Part shown: positions 13,683-20,441 of the stretch, piece after piece
Layout: every line of letters begins with the position of its first letter
Position numbering within the stretch: position 1 is the stretch's first letter
Virus record (IMG/VR): IMGVR_UViG_3300018018_000452
Span: 1 to 36,741 of that record
Strand: one strand, 5' to 3'
Origin: a virus
Length of the DNA stretch: 36,741 bases
The notes under the pieces: model-generated
Databases searched by the model: none
What the model saw: only the letters and a program-made list of their open reading frames with translations
What the model was told of the DNA's origin: nothing
Position numbers and translations under genes: made by a program

Positions 13683-15639
13683 AAAATCAAAAATAATAAA
13701 TAATAAATTGGCCCTGCCCCGGCCTCTTCCCATTCAGCCGGAGGAGTTGGAGATATTATCCCCCCGCAAGAAGATGACGGTCGCGGAATGGGCGCTCAAT
13801 AGGCGGGTTCTGTCGCCCAAGACAAGCAATTACGCCGGGTCGTGGTCGCATGATTTCACACCGTGGGCGGTCAGGATTATGGAGAAACTCTCGGAGGCGG
13901 GGACGAAACAAGTGACGGTGATGGCATGCGTCCAGAGCAGTAAGACTGAAATAGGCCTCAATTTCTTCGGCTGGATAATCGAAGAATCACCCGGACCTGC
14001 CCTTATTGTCATGCCCCGCGAGGATGATACCAACCGCCGCATCAATACGAGAATCAAGCCGATGTTCCAGTCGACGAAGTCGCTAATGGCGCATCTGCCG
14101 GCGGGCAAACTTGAGAACATCAATACCGGCAAGGAGACGGTACTCGATAATATGATACTGTTTATCGGCTGGGCGGGCAGTGCAGCGGCGCTGGCTGATA
14201 ATCCGGTATGCTATGTGTGGCTCGATGAGGTCGGCAAGTTCCCGGCCAGAACCGGAAAGGAGGCGGACCCGGTAAGTCTCGCCAAAGACAGGCAGACCAC
14301 ATTTTTCGCACGCTCGAAATTATACTGCGATTCCACGCCGGTAAAGGAAAATGACCTTATAGACCGCGAATTCAAGGCGGGCGATATGGAGGAACTCTGG
14401 TTTAAGTGCCCCGCCTGCGGTGGATATCATCTGCCGGACTGGTTCGAGAACGTAAAACTCGACCACGATAACGAAGGCCATCTGTTCGGCCCCGAAGAAT
14501 ACGAGTCGGGCGGGCACGCGAGATATATCTGCCCGGCATGCAAAGAAAACTGGACAGAAAAACAGCGATGGCAGGCAGTATCGGACGGCATCTGGGCGCC
14601 GGAGGGCTGCACGGTCGAGCGAGGCGGTAAAATCGTCGGCAAAATCGTCGGCAATGTGCCTATAACGACGCATTACAGCTTCCGGGTGCATGCGATGATG
14701 CTTTACCCCGGCTTTATGACAATCGACCGGTTAGCGGTGAAATGGGCGGAGGCGATACTTGCCAAAAAGACCGGAGACATCGGGCCGCTGCAGGATTTCT
14801 ATAATTCATACCTCGCAAGGCCATTCGAGGAACGCGAAAAGGAGACAGCAGAAAGTATACTTGTTAAGCACGTCGGAACATATAAATCCGGCACCGTGCC
14901 GGCGGGCGTGCAGATGCTGACGGCGGGATTCGACGTTCAGTTCGACCATATATGGTTCGTAGTCGATGGCTGGGGATTTATGTCGGAGGCGTGGGGGATA
15001 GCGGAAGGCAGATTAGAGACGGGTGATACTTCATTGCTGGAAAATTACAGATTAGTTGAGGAACTGCTCGCAGCGCCCTGGCCGCTGGAAAATAGAGATG
15101 CGGTCGGCATAATTTACAGGGCGGCAATCGACTGCAATTACAGGCCTGATGTCGTCAAGGACCTGTGCGTTAGGCATAATGATGTGCTGATACCTGTCCG
15201 CGGCGATGATTCGGTGCGAAGCCGCGTGTTCCGGGCATCGAGAGAGACAATCACAATCGGGGCGAGTAGAATCAACCTGATTCGTTACGACCTTAATACC
15301 AATGTCATTAAAGACCGGCTGTACCGGCTCCTATATGAGACGGATATACCCGGACCGGGATATATGCACCTGCACGCGGAGACGACCGATGAGACGTTCG
15401 AACAGTTCGCCAGCGAGGAAAAACGAAAAATCAAAAACGGCAGACATTTCGAGGATATATGGATGCAGAAAGGAAGCAGGCCGAACCACCTGTGGGATTG
15501 CCGCGTGTATTCGGCGTTAGCAGCGGAACTGGCAGGTGCGAGGTTCCTGCAGGACCCGAATGCGGCTGCGCCGGCCGCCAGGCAAGCCGGAGCGGAGATA
15601 AAACAGACAGGGACAAAGAAGATAAGGATCAAATATTGA
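13672..15639 (+). CDS. terL: Terminase large subunit, GpA type
   Basis: A 655-residue ATP-driven DNA packaging motor and nuclease of the lambda GpA family. The Walker A-like VQSSKTE (87-93) is in the expected Q-S-x-K-[TS]-E form, and the Walker B-like CYVWLDEV contains Asp185-Glu186. A zinc-binding pair follows (CPACGGYH about 245, CPACKENW about 285), typical of GpA. The C-terminal nuclease half has acidic positions such as GFDVQFDH and AAIDCNYRPDVV. The first residues (MKNKKSKIINN) are encoded by an AT-rich repeat like that at 280-320. A GpA-type large subunit with lambda-like head genes suggests cos-type packaging. Confidence 0.93.
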   Translation: MKNKKSKIINNKLALPRPLPIQPEELEILSPRKKMTVAEWALNRRVLSPKTSNYAGSWSHDFTPWAVRIMEKLSEAGTKQVTVMACVQSSKTEIGLNFFGWIIEESPGPALIVMPREDDTNRRINTRIKPMFQSTKSLMAHLPAGKLENINTGKETVLDNMILFIGWAGSAAALADNPVCYVWLDEVGKFPARTGKEADPVSLAKDRQTTFFARSKLYCDSTPVKENDLIDREFKAGDMEELWFKCPACGGYHLPDWFENVKLDHDNEGHLFGPEEYESGGHARYICPACKENWTEKQRWQAVSDGIWAPEGCTVERGGKIVGKIVGNVPITTHYSFRVHAMMLYPGFMTIDRLAVKWAEAILAKKTGDIGPLQDFYNSYLARPFEEREKETAESILVKHVGTYKSGTVPAGVQMLTAGFDVQFDHIWFVVDGWGFMSEAWGIAEGRLETGDTSLLENYRLVEELLAAPWPLENRDAVGIIYRAAIDCNYRPDVVKDLCVRHNDVLIPVRGDDSVRSRVFRASRETITIGASRINLIRYDLNTNVIKDRLYRLLYETDIPGPGYMHLHAETTDETFEQFASEEKRKIKNGRHFEDIWMQKGSRPNHLWDCRVYSALAAELAGARFLQDPNAAAPAARQAGAEIKQTGTKKIRIKY

Positions 15640-15666
15640 TGAATTATGATTTATAATTTATGATTT
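15640..15666 (+). repeat. Repeat family R1 copy
   Basis: GAATTATGATTTATAATTTATGATT directly after the terL stop codon. Confidence 0.7.
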
Positions 15667-15679
15667 GAAAGGAATCAGA

Positions 15680-15976
15680 ATGAATAAGCAAAGACAGAAC
15701 ACAGAAAACAGAACACAGAAAATAAAACATCCAGGCGGGATAGAAGGCGAACGGGTGGGAAATGAAAAAGCGCCGGTCGATGACAAGGTCGATAAGTCGG
15801 TCGATGAGTCAGTCGAGGAACAAAAGGATGTTTATTCTTTTCCGACGCGGTCGCGATGTCCGCGGTGCAAAACAACAGACACGATAGCTACTGAAACCCG
15901 TGGCAAGATACAACGAAGACAATGTCAAAGAGCAATATGCAGGTGGAAATATATAGTCTACGGGACAAAAATATGA
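15680..15976 (+). CDS. Small zinc-ribbon protein (98 aa)
   Basis: GAAAGGAATCAGA gives a good ribosome binding site for the ATG at 15680. The N-terminus (MNKQRQNTENRTQKIK) is encoded by R2 repeat (15695-15722). A charged linker with Val-Asp repeats (DDKVDKSVDESVEEQ) follows. The C-terminal 45 residues form a zinc ribbon: CPRC, 17 residues, CQRAIC, then RWKYIVYG, similar in style to Com-like or transposase-type ribbons that bind nucleic acid. Role unknown. It closes the terminase operon before the promoter at 16038. Confidence 0.65.
   Translation: MNKQRQNTENRTQKIKHPGGIEGERVGNEKAPVDDKVDKSVDESVEEQKDVYSFPTRSRCPRCKTTDTIATETRGKIQRRQCQRAICRWKYIVYGTKI
15695..15722 (+). repeat. Repeat family R2 copy (translated)
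   Basis: CAGAACACAGAAAACAGAAC-type array in frame in the gene at 15680. Confidence 0.7.
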
Positions 15977-16004
15977 AAATTTCTACTAAACTTAGTAGAA
16001 ATTT
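15977..16004 (+). promoter_or_regulatory. 13-bp perfect palindrome after the terminase operon
   Basis: AAATTTCTACTAA 15977-15989 is exactly inverted at 15992-16004 around the two bases AC. It starts one base after the stop codon of the gene at 15680 and lies 34 bases upstream of a -35 box. A symmetric AT-rich site next to a promoter suggests a repressor or activator operator. As RNA it would be a hairpin with only TTT at its end. It also contains AATTTCTACTAA...GTAGA, reminiscent of a Cas12a direct repeat. Confidence 0.5.
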
Positions 16005-16013
16005 GCATAAACA

Positions 16014-16057
16014 CACTATATTTGGGATGAATTCGGGTTGACATACCATATATAGTG
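16014..16057 (+). promoter_or_regulatory. Inverted repeat flanking the -35 box
   Basis: CACTATAT 16014-16021 and ATATAGTG 16050-16057 are perfect 8-bp inverted repeats. One half lies upstream of the TTGACA and the other in the spacer, a typical place for regulator contacts or DNA looping. Confidence 0.4.
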
Positions 16058-16066
16058 GACGATATT
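16038..16066 (+). promoter_or_regulatory. Sigma70-type promoter for the head operon
   Basis: TTGACA (16038-16043, perfect consensus), a 17-bp spacer, and GATATT (16061-16066, four of six consensus). Transcription would start near 16073 and give a leader of about 180 nt before the ATG at 16252, containing leader element copy 1. This is the clearest promoter in the window. Confidence 0.6.
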
Positions 16067-16080
16067 TTAAGATAGAATAT

Positions 16081-16099
16081 AGAACACAGAACTCAGAAA
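16081..16099 (+). repeat. Repeat family R2 copy in the leader
   Basis: AGAACACAGAACTCAGAAAA; a matching AATATAGAACACAGAATTAAAAAGT context precedes leader element copy 3 at 28332-28355. Confidence 0.6.
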
Positions 16100-16108
16100 A
16101 TAGAATTA

Positions 16109-16205
16109 AAAAGTGAATAATAGCCCTTCGGACTGATCACCCGGCGGGACAAAACGAAAAACAGAGCGGCTGGTAGGAGCCGAACCCTCCACCAGCCGCT
16201 TTTTA
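16109..16205 (+). promoter_or_regulatory. Leader element, copy 1 (before gpW-like/portal)
   Basis: AAAAGTGAATA (16109-16119), CTGATCAC (16133-16140), GGCGG (16143-16147) and a terminator-type hairpin whose CGGCTG begins at 16167. The same ordered parts recur at 21594 and 28350. This copy lies within the transcript expected from the promoter at 16038, 46 bases ahead of the first head gene. It looks like an attenuator or antitermination site acting as RNA. Confidence 0.7.
16165..16205 (+). terminator. Intrinsic terminator of leader element 1
   Basis: A 10-bp stem 16165-16174 with 16191-16200, a bulged A, then GGAG 16176-16179 with CTCC 16187-16190, loop CCGAACC, followed by TTTTT. Confidence 0.75.
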
Positions 16206-16218
16206 TTTTGGCTTATAT

Positions 16219-16250
16219 CAATGAACAATGAACTAAGGACAACGAACTAA
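16219..16250 (+). repeat. Repeat family R4 copy carrying a ribosome binding site
   Basis: AATGAACAATGAACTAAGGA followed by CAACGAACTAAT and the ATG of the gene at 16252. The AAGGA inside the repeat serves as Shine-Dalgarno. Confidence 0.65.
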
Positions 16251-16251
16251 T

Positions 16252-16527
16252 ATGTCACTGACAAGTTCATCGACGCGGGCAAATGCACTGGCGCAATACA
16301 ACGACAACCTCGGATGGGAAGGCAGCCCGGCAAAAGCGGCATTGGCGCTCGAGGCAATTCGCTGGCTGCTTGTCAACCGGCCATCCCGGATAGCACAGGG
16401 GGAACGAAGCATGGATTACGAGACACTCGCCGACGAAAAAAGACGGCTCGAGGAATATATTGAAATTGCATCGACCACGAGTACGGGCCGGATGGCGACA
16501 TTCACGCAGGGAAGACCCAGATGCTGA
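16252..16527 (+). CDS. gpW-like head-tail connector protein
   Basis: A 91-residue protein in the lambda gpW position, between large terminase and portal. The N-terminal helix (STRANALAQYNDNLGWEGSP) and the ALALEAIRWLLVNRPSRIA and MDYETLADEKRRLEEYIEIA segments follow the gpW-like helix-strand-helix pattern, with 'RSMDYETLADEKRRLE' matching the family's second half. gpW joins the portal-filled head to the tail adaptor. Sequence support is moderate; the genomic position is strong. Confidence 0.6.
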   Translation: MSLTSSSTRANALAQYNDNLGWEGSPAKAALALEAIRWLLVNRPSRIAQGERSMDYETLADEKRRLEEYIEIASTTSTGRMATFTQGRPRC

Positions 16528-16532
16528 TTTTC

Positions 16533-16551
16533 AATTTATGATTTATGATTT
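16533..16551 (+). repeat. Repeat family R1 copy
   Basis: AATTTATGATTTATGATTT between the gpW-like and portal genes. Confidence 0.7.
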
Positions 16552-16572
16552 GGCATTGAAGCGGAAATGTAA

Positions 16573-18066
16573 ATGAAAGAAGTCGGCAGAAAACTGGATG
16601 TATATCTTTCGAAGGGCACTTACGGCGCCCTCGGGTACCGCTCGGCAACCATCGCAAACAGGGAAGGCAGAATATCAACGGCGGCGAGCGGGGAGGCGCA
16701 CGCCAGATACCATCGGCTGCCGCTGCAGAACCAGTCGCGGGAATTCAAGCGAGACAACCCGATCTATGATGGAATGATAGCCCGCGCCACCGGATACATC
16801 ATAGGCAACGGCTTTTCCCTGCAGGCGAAAACAGGCGTTACTAACCTAAACAACACAATCGAGAAGCGCTGGAAGAATTTCTGGAAAAGACCGGAAATCA
16901 GAGGAATATTATCAGGCCCTGAATGCGAAGAAACGACATGTAAAGAACTTTTAACGGTGGGTGATACGGGAGTTCTTAAAACAAATATACGCAAAATCCA
17001 GCTCATCGAATCCGAGCAAATCACAGGTAAAAAAGGATATGCCGACGACGGCATCGAGAAGAACTCGCTCGGCGTGCCGACCGGCTTTTTCGTGGGTGGA
17101 TATAACAAAAATGGATTCATCGATAAGCGCACGATTACAAGATATAGTCCGGAAGATTTTCTATTTCTTACCAAACCTGACAGGCCGAGCTCGATACGAG
17201 GTGTGCCGCCCTGCCAGGCATCTTTCCCGATGCTGCACCGCATAAACGATGTCTGCGATTCGGAGGCGATTGCATGGCAATTGCTGGCAAGATTAGCAGT
17301 CTCGGTCACGAGACAACAAGGTAAAAATATAGCGTTCCTTGAGAGCAAAACCGACCCAAATAAAAAAACCGATGCCAACGAGTTGACCACACGCCTGACG
17401 GAGCTCGATTACGCCCTGATATTCCACGGTGAGGTTGGGGATGAAATCAAGGGAATCGAACGCAACCTGCCGGGCAAGAATTTCTCGGAGTCGCTTATTA
17501 TGTTCCTGCGGCTTTTAGGACTGCCGCTCGGATTGCCGCTGGAGGTGATACTTTTAGACTGGACAAAGAGCAATTACTCACAGTCGCGGGCGGTACTCGA
17601 GCAGGCGTTCGTCACTTTTATGAAATGGCAATTCAAAATTGCCGATTTCTTCCTGACGCCGGTATTCGAATGGTGGTTGGCCGGCGAAATCGGCGAAGGC
17701 GAAGGTTTAAAGGAAACAGACACAATATATGAACATGACTGGATAAAGCCGACATTTCCCTGGATAGACCAGCTCAAAGAAGCGCAGGCGTGGGGCGAGA
17801 AACTTGACAGGGGATTGACACTCCATCAGAAGGCGCTCAAATCGCTCGGCGCAGACCGCGAGGACGAGATGAACGAGCGCGAGAAAGAGATAAAGGATGC
17901 GATAGAACGGGCCCAGAGACTAAAAAAAGAGACAGGGATAGAGGTGCCGTGGCAGCATTTTGCGGGACTGACGCCGCCGGGGCAGGCGAAGGCGCCGGCA
18001 ACAGGGGTGAATGAACCGCCAACAGGAAATCAAAAAGGCCAAAATACCGGGGAAAGCGGGGAATAA
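16573..18066 (+). CDS. Portal protein, lambda family
   Basis: A 497-residue protein. Features of the lambda GpB-type portal: R..ARYHRLPLQNQSREFKRD, then NPIYDGMIARATGYIIGNGF near residues 55-80; a central KIQLIESEQI segment; SIRGVPPCQASFPMLHRIND; and LPLEVILLDWTKSNYSQSRA followed by AFVTFMKWQFKIADFFLTPV. It forms the dodecameric ring through which DNA enters and leaves the head. The C-terminus is Pro/Gly-rich and disordered. One base separates its stop from the next start, and GCGGGGAAT near its end supplies the downstream ribosome binding site. Confidence 0.9.
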   Translation: MKEVGRKLDVYLSKGTYGALGYRSATIANREGRISTAASGEAHARYHRLPLQNQSREFKRDNPIYDGMIARATGYIIGNGFSLQAKTGVTNLNNTIEKRWKNFWKRPEIRGILSGPECEETTCKELLTVGDTGVLKTNIRKIQLIESEQITGKKGYADDGIEKNSLGVPTGFFVGGYNKNGFIDKRTITRYSPEDFLFLTKPDRPSSIRGVPPCQASFPMLHRINDVCDSEAIAWQLLARLAVSVTRQQGKNIAFLESKTDPNKKTDANELTTRLTELDYALIFHGEVGDEIKGIERNLPGKNFSESLIMFLRLLGLPLGLPLEVILLDWTKSNYSQSRAVLEQAFVTFMKWQFKIADFFLTPVFEWWLAGEIGEGEGLKETDTIYEHDWIKPTFPWIDQLKEAQAWGEKLDRGLTLHQKALKSLGADREDEMNEREKEIKDAIERAQRLKKETGIEVPWQHFAGLTPPGQAKAPATGVNEPPTGNQKGQNTGESGE

Positions 18067-18067
18067 T

Positions 18068-19036
18068 ATGCCATATCCAAACGAGCACAGTGCGAGACTG
18101 CGGCAGCCATCTGATTTCAAGGAGAGGCCCGACTGGGCGACAAAAGAAGGCAAGTTCCGCAGAACCGCCGACGGTACAATATTCGGACATGTAAAGGTGC
18201 CGCAGACGGCGGATGTCATTTGGGGACAATTAAAATCGCAATCGGGCAAAGAGGCATTTCCTCAGGCGATAAGATTTCCCATCAAGGATTGGACTGCGGC
18301 TCAGGCGAGAAAGTGGCTCAAAGACAATAAGGTCAAATATATACGCTTCGAGGCGGCTGCGCCGAAGAAAGGCAATGAAAATATCCTCATCGATTCGCAG
18401 ACAACTCCGCCGATGGCAGAGGAGCTGGCCGCAATCGGGACAAACTGGATATTATGTATGGACTTTATCGCAACAGCCCGGCAGATGGTCGAGGAAAAGA
18501 AAATCACGATGGCAGAAGCGATGAGAATAACCAAAAAAGAAAACCCGGCACTTTTTGAGAATTTCAGGCAGGAGAACGCCGCATTTCATCATAATTCGGC
18601 CGTTGCAAAGGATGAGCCGGACTGGGCAGGCGTTGATAAAACGAAACTGCCGAGGGCCGCCTTCGCAAGACAGGGCAAACCAAATGAGAAATCAACGTGG
18701 GGGTTCCCGCACCACTGGATAAAAGGCGGCTCCAAGACCGACAAAAACGGGGTTTATACCGATGGCACTATGTACCTGCATAAGGGAGGACTGAATGCCG
18801 CCTGGGCGGCTGCCAACGGGGCAAGAGGCGGACAAAAGGCGGAGCAGGCGGTCCTGAGCCATCTTAATGCACACCGGAAGGCAATTGGAACGGGAGATGA
18901 GAAAAAAGGAGGCATGGGTTTTATCGAGGCAGCAAAACAACTGGCCGGAGAAAACAGAATTTCAATAACTGAGGCGATGAGAAGGATAAAAAAAGACCAG
19001 CCGGAATTATTCATAAATTTCAGGAAAAACTTATGA
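18068..19036 (+). CDS. Capsid-associated protein with KPNEH-like and C-terminal repeat motifs
   Basis: A 322-residue protein between portal and protease. It opens PYPNEHSARLRQPSDFKE and has FPQAIRFPIKDWTAAQARKW, both hallmarks of a domain often fused to phage prohead proteases. A second block (DWAGVDKTKLPRAAFA, STWGFPHHWI, then GLNAAWAAANGARGGQKAEQ) is also known in such proteins. Two copies of a motif of about 38 residues (FI..A+Q...E.+I...EAMR..KK..P.LF.NFR) lie at about 131-170 and at the C-terminus, and a third ends the protease. Likely a head-assembly component. Start 18068 is chosen over 18011, which lies inside the portal gene. It ends in an ATGA overlap with the protease. Confidence 0.65.
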   Translation: MPYPNEHSARLRQPSDFKERPDWATKEGKFRRTADGTIFGHVKVPQTADVIWGQLKSQSGKEAFPQAIRFPIKDWTAAQARKWLKDNKVKYIRFEAAAPKKGNENILIDSQTTPPMAEELAAIGTNWILCMDFIATARQMVEEKKITMAEAMRITKKENPALFENFRQENAAFHHNSAVAKDEPDWAGVDKTKLPRAAFARQGKPNEKSTWGFPHHWIKGGSKTDKNGVYTDGTMYLHKGGLNAAWAAANGARGGQKAEQAVLSHLNAHRKAIGTGDEKKGGMGFIEAAKQLAGENRISITEAMRRIKKDQPELFINFRKNL

Positions 19037-20364
19037 GCAAGGAAAATGCAATTTTGGCGGAAATGCAGAAGGAAGTCTGGGCGATGGAGCCGCGGCACCT
19101 GAACGCCCTGTTTACGCACCTGTTAGAGATTGAAATAAAAGCGCCTGCCGGGGTTGAGATAATCAAAGAGGCGAAATTATCAATCATCGGCGATACGGCC
19201 GTAATCAGGATTTCGGGGATACTGCTCAAAAATATACCATCGCTTTACCGCTGGCTGGGAATCGAGATGACAAGATACCTCGATATTCAGGGCCAGCTGG
19301 CAGAAGCAGTCGGTAATCCGGCGGTCAGGAAAATCCTGCTTGATATTGATTCACCGGGCGGGGTCGTATCGGGCGTAATGGAGACGGGACAGGCAATAGC
19401 GGATGCGGCGTTGGTAAAGCCGGTGACGGCAAAGATAGACGACCTCGGGGCAAGCGGGGCGTACTGGCTGGCAAGCCAGACGACGATGGTCTCCGCGGGA
19501 CCCAATGCGGAGGTCGGGTCAATAGGGGTATTTACCGTCTATGTCGACTGGTCTGTCCGGGCGGACAAGAAAGGGATGAAGGTCCACATCGTCCGAAGCG
19601 GCGAGCACAAGGGGATGGGAGTGCCGGGGGCGCCTATAACGGCCGAGCAGATAGCGGCGGTCCAGACAATCATCGATGGGATGGCGGATAATTTCATTAA
19701 GGCGGTAAGCTCGGGCAGGAAAATGAGCGTTGAGGCGGTCCGCGAACTGGCGGATGGACGGGTGTTCCTGGCTGCCGATGCAGTTAAAAACGGGCTTATC
19801 GATAACGTAATAACAGTAAATAAACAATCGAATGTTAAGGAGAAAATCACGATGGCAGAAGAACAAAAAGATAATAAAGCCGCCGCTGCAGGAGCAGATG
19901 GGACGGCGACGGTTGATAAAGAGACCGTGAAAAAACAGGTGAACGAGGCCGCTTCGACAGGCTCAGGGCAGGAAGACAAGGTCAGGTTGTCAGCCCTGAG
20001 GGCGGCATTTCCCGATGAGCCGGCATTTGTGCTCGAGCAGTTCGAGAAAGGGGCGACGGTCGAGCAGGCGAAGGCGGCTTACGCCGACATCCTGAAGACA
20101 AGAAACGCCGAACTCAAAGAGCAGAACGCCGAGTTGGCGAAAAAGACGAAAAAGGCAACAGGCGGTGCGCCTCCGGTGCCGCCGGGCGGGGAAGGCGGGA
20201 GCCAGACGGCGGACGCTTTCATTGATATGGCAAAGCAGTATGCGGAAGACCATAAATGCTCAATGGCGATAGCGCTTAAGGCAGTCAGAAAGAAAAATCC
20301 GCAGGCCTTCAATGATTATATGAATAGTTGCCGGCAACAGAAAGTGGCGGCGGACGGCGAATAG
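19033..20364 (+). CDS. S49-family capsid maturation protease (lambda gpC-like)
   Basis: A 443-residue protein with a ClpP/SppA-fold protease domain in residues 45-265. DIDSPGGVVSGVMETGQAIA (105-124) is the oxyanion region, LGASGAYWLAS contains nucleophile Ser141, and EHKGMG has candidate general base Lys193, 52 residues later as in SppA. ADGRVFLAADAVKNGLID closes the fold. Residues 274-443 form a Glu/Lys/Ala-rich helical scaffold region ending in the shared FI.MAKQYAE... motif. Family role: cleaves scaffold and other head proteins during maturation. It overlaps the upstream gene by four bases, and the scaffold can be made separately from an internal start. Confidence 0.88.
   Translation: MSKENAILAEMQKEVWAMEPRHLNALFTHLLEIEIKAPAGVEIIKEAKLSIIGDTAVIRISGILLKNIPSLYRWLGIEMTRYLDIQGQLAEAVGNPAVRKILLDIDSPGGVVSGVMETGQAIADAALVKPVTAKIDDLGASGAYWLASQTTMVSAGPNAEVGSIGVFTVYVDWSVRADKKGMKVHIVRSGEHKGMGVPGAPITAEQIAAVQTIIDGMADNFIKAVSSGRKMSVEAVRELADGRVFLAADAVKNGLIDNVITVNKQSNVKEKITMAEEQKDNKAAAAGADGTATVDKETVKKQVNEAASTGSGQEDKVRLSALRAAFPDEPAFVLEQFEKGATVEQAKAAYADILKTRNAELKEQNAELAKKTKKATGGAPPVPPGGEGGSQTADAFIDMAKQYAEDHKCSMAIALKAVRKKNPQAFNDYMNSCRQQKVAADGE
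19852..20364 (+). CDS. Nested in-frame scaffolding protein (Nu3-like)
   Basis: Within the protease gene, AAGGAG (19837-19842) lies nine bases before an in-frame ATG at 19852, exactly where the protease domain ends. The 170-residue product (MAEEQKDNKAAAAGADGTAT ... KECNAELKE-type coiled coil ... C-terminal FIDMAKQYAEDHKCSMAIAL) has typical scaffold character: acidic and alanine-rich, with a long helical stretch and a basic C-terminus. The arrangement copies lambda C/Nu3, where scaffold is made in excess from an internal start. The ribosome binding site is stronger than that of many ordinary genes here. Confidence 0.75.
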   Translation: MAEEQKDNKAAAAGADGTATVDKETVKKQVNEAASTGSGQEDKVRLSALRAAFPDEPAFVLEQFEKGATVEQAKAAYADILKTRNAELKEQNAELAKKTKKATGGAPPVPPGGEGGSQTADAFIDMAKQYAEDHKCSMAIALKAVRKKNPQAFNDYMNSCRQQKVAADGE

Positions 20365-20395
20365 TAACTGGTAACTGGTAATTGGTAATTGGTAA
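20365..20395 (+). repeat. Repeat family R3, GGTAATT type
   Basis: Tandem TAACTGGTAACTGGTAATT-type heptamers directly after the protease stop. Other copies are at 22863-22879, 22921-22949, 31795-31838 and 32784-32820. Confidence 0.75.
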
Positions 20396-20441
20396 AATAA
20401 GTCCTCAAAATATAAGGGACACAGAATAAAGGAGTAAAACA

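Noticed and set aside
16764-17390. 208-residue minus-strand ORF inside the portal gene
   Set aside because: Antisense shadow of a confidently assigned portal; no ribosome binding site.
20365-20395. CRISPR array made of short tandem repeats
   Set aside because: Units are 7-nt words in direct tandem without spacers; the same applies to the R1, R2 and R4 arrays.
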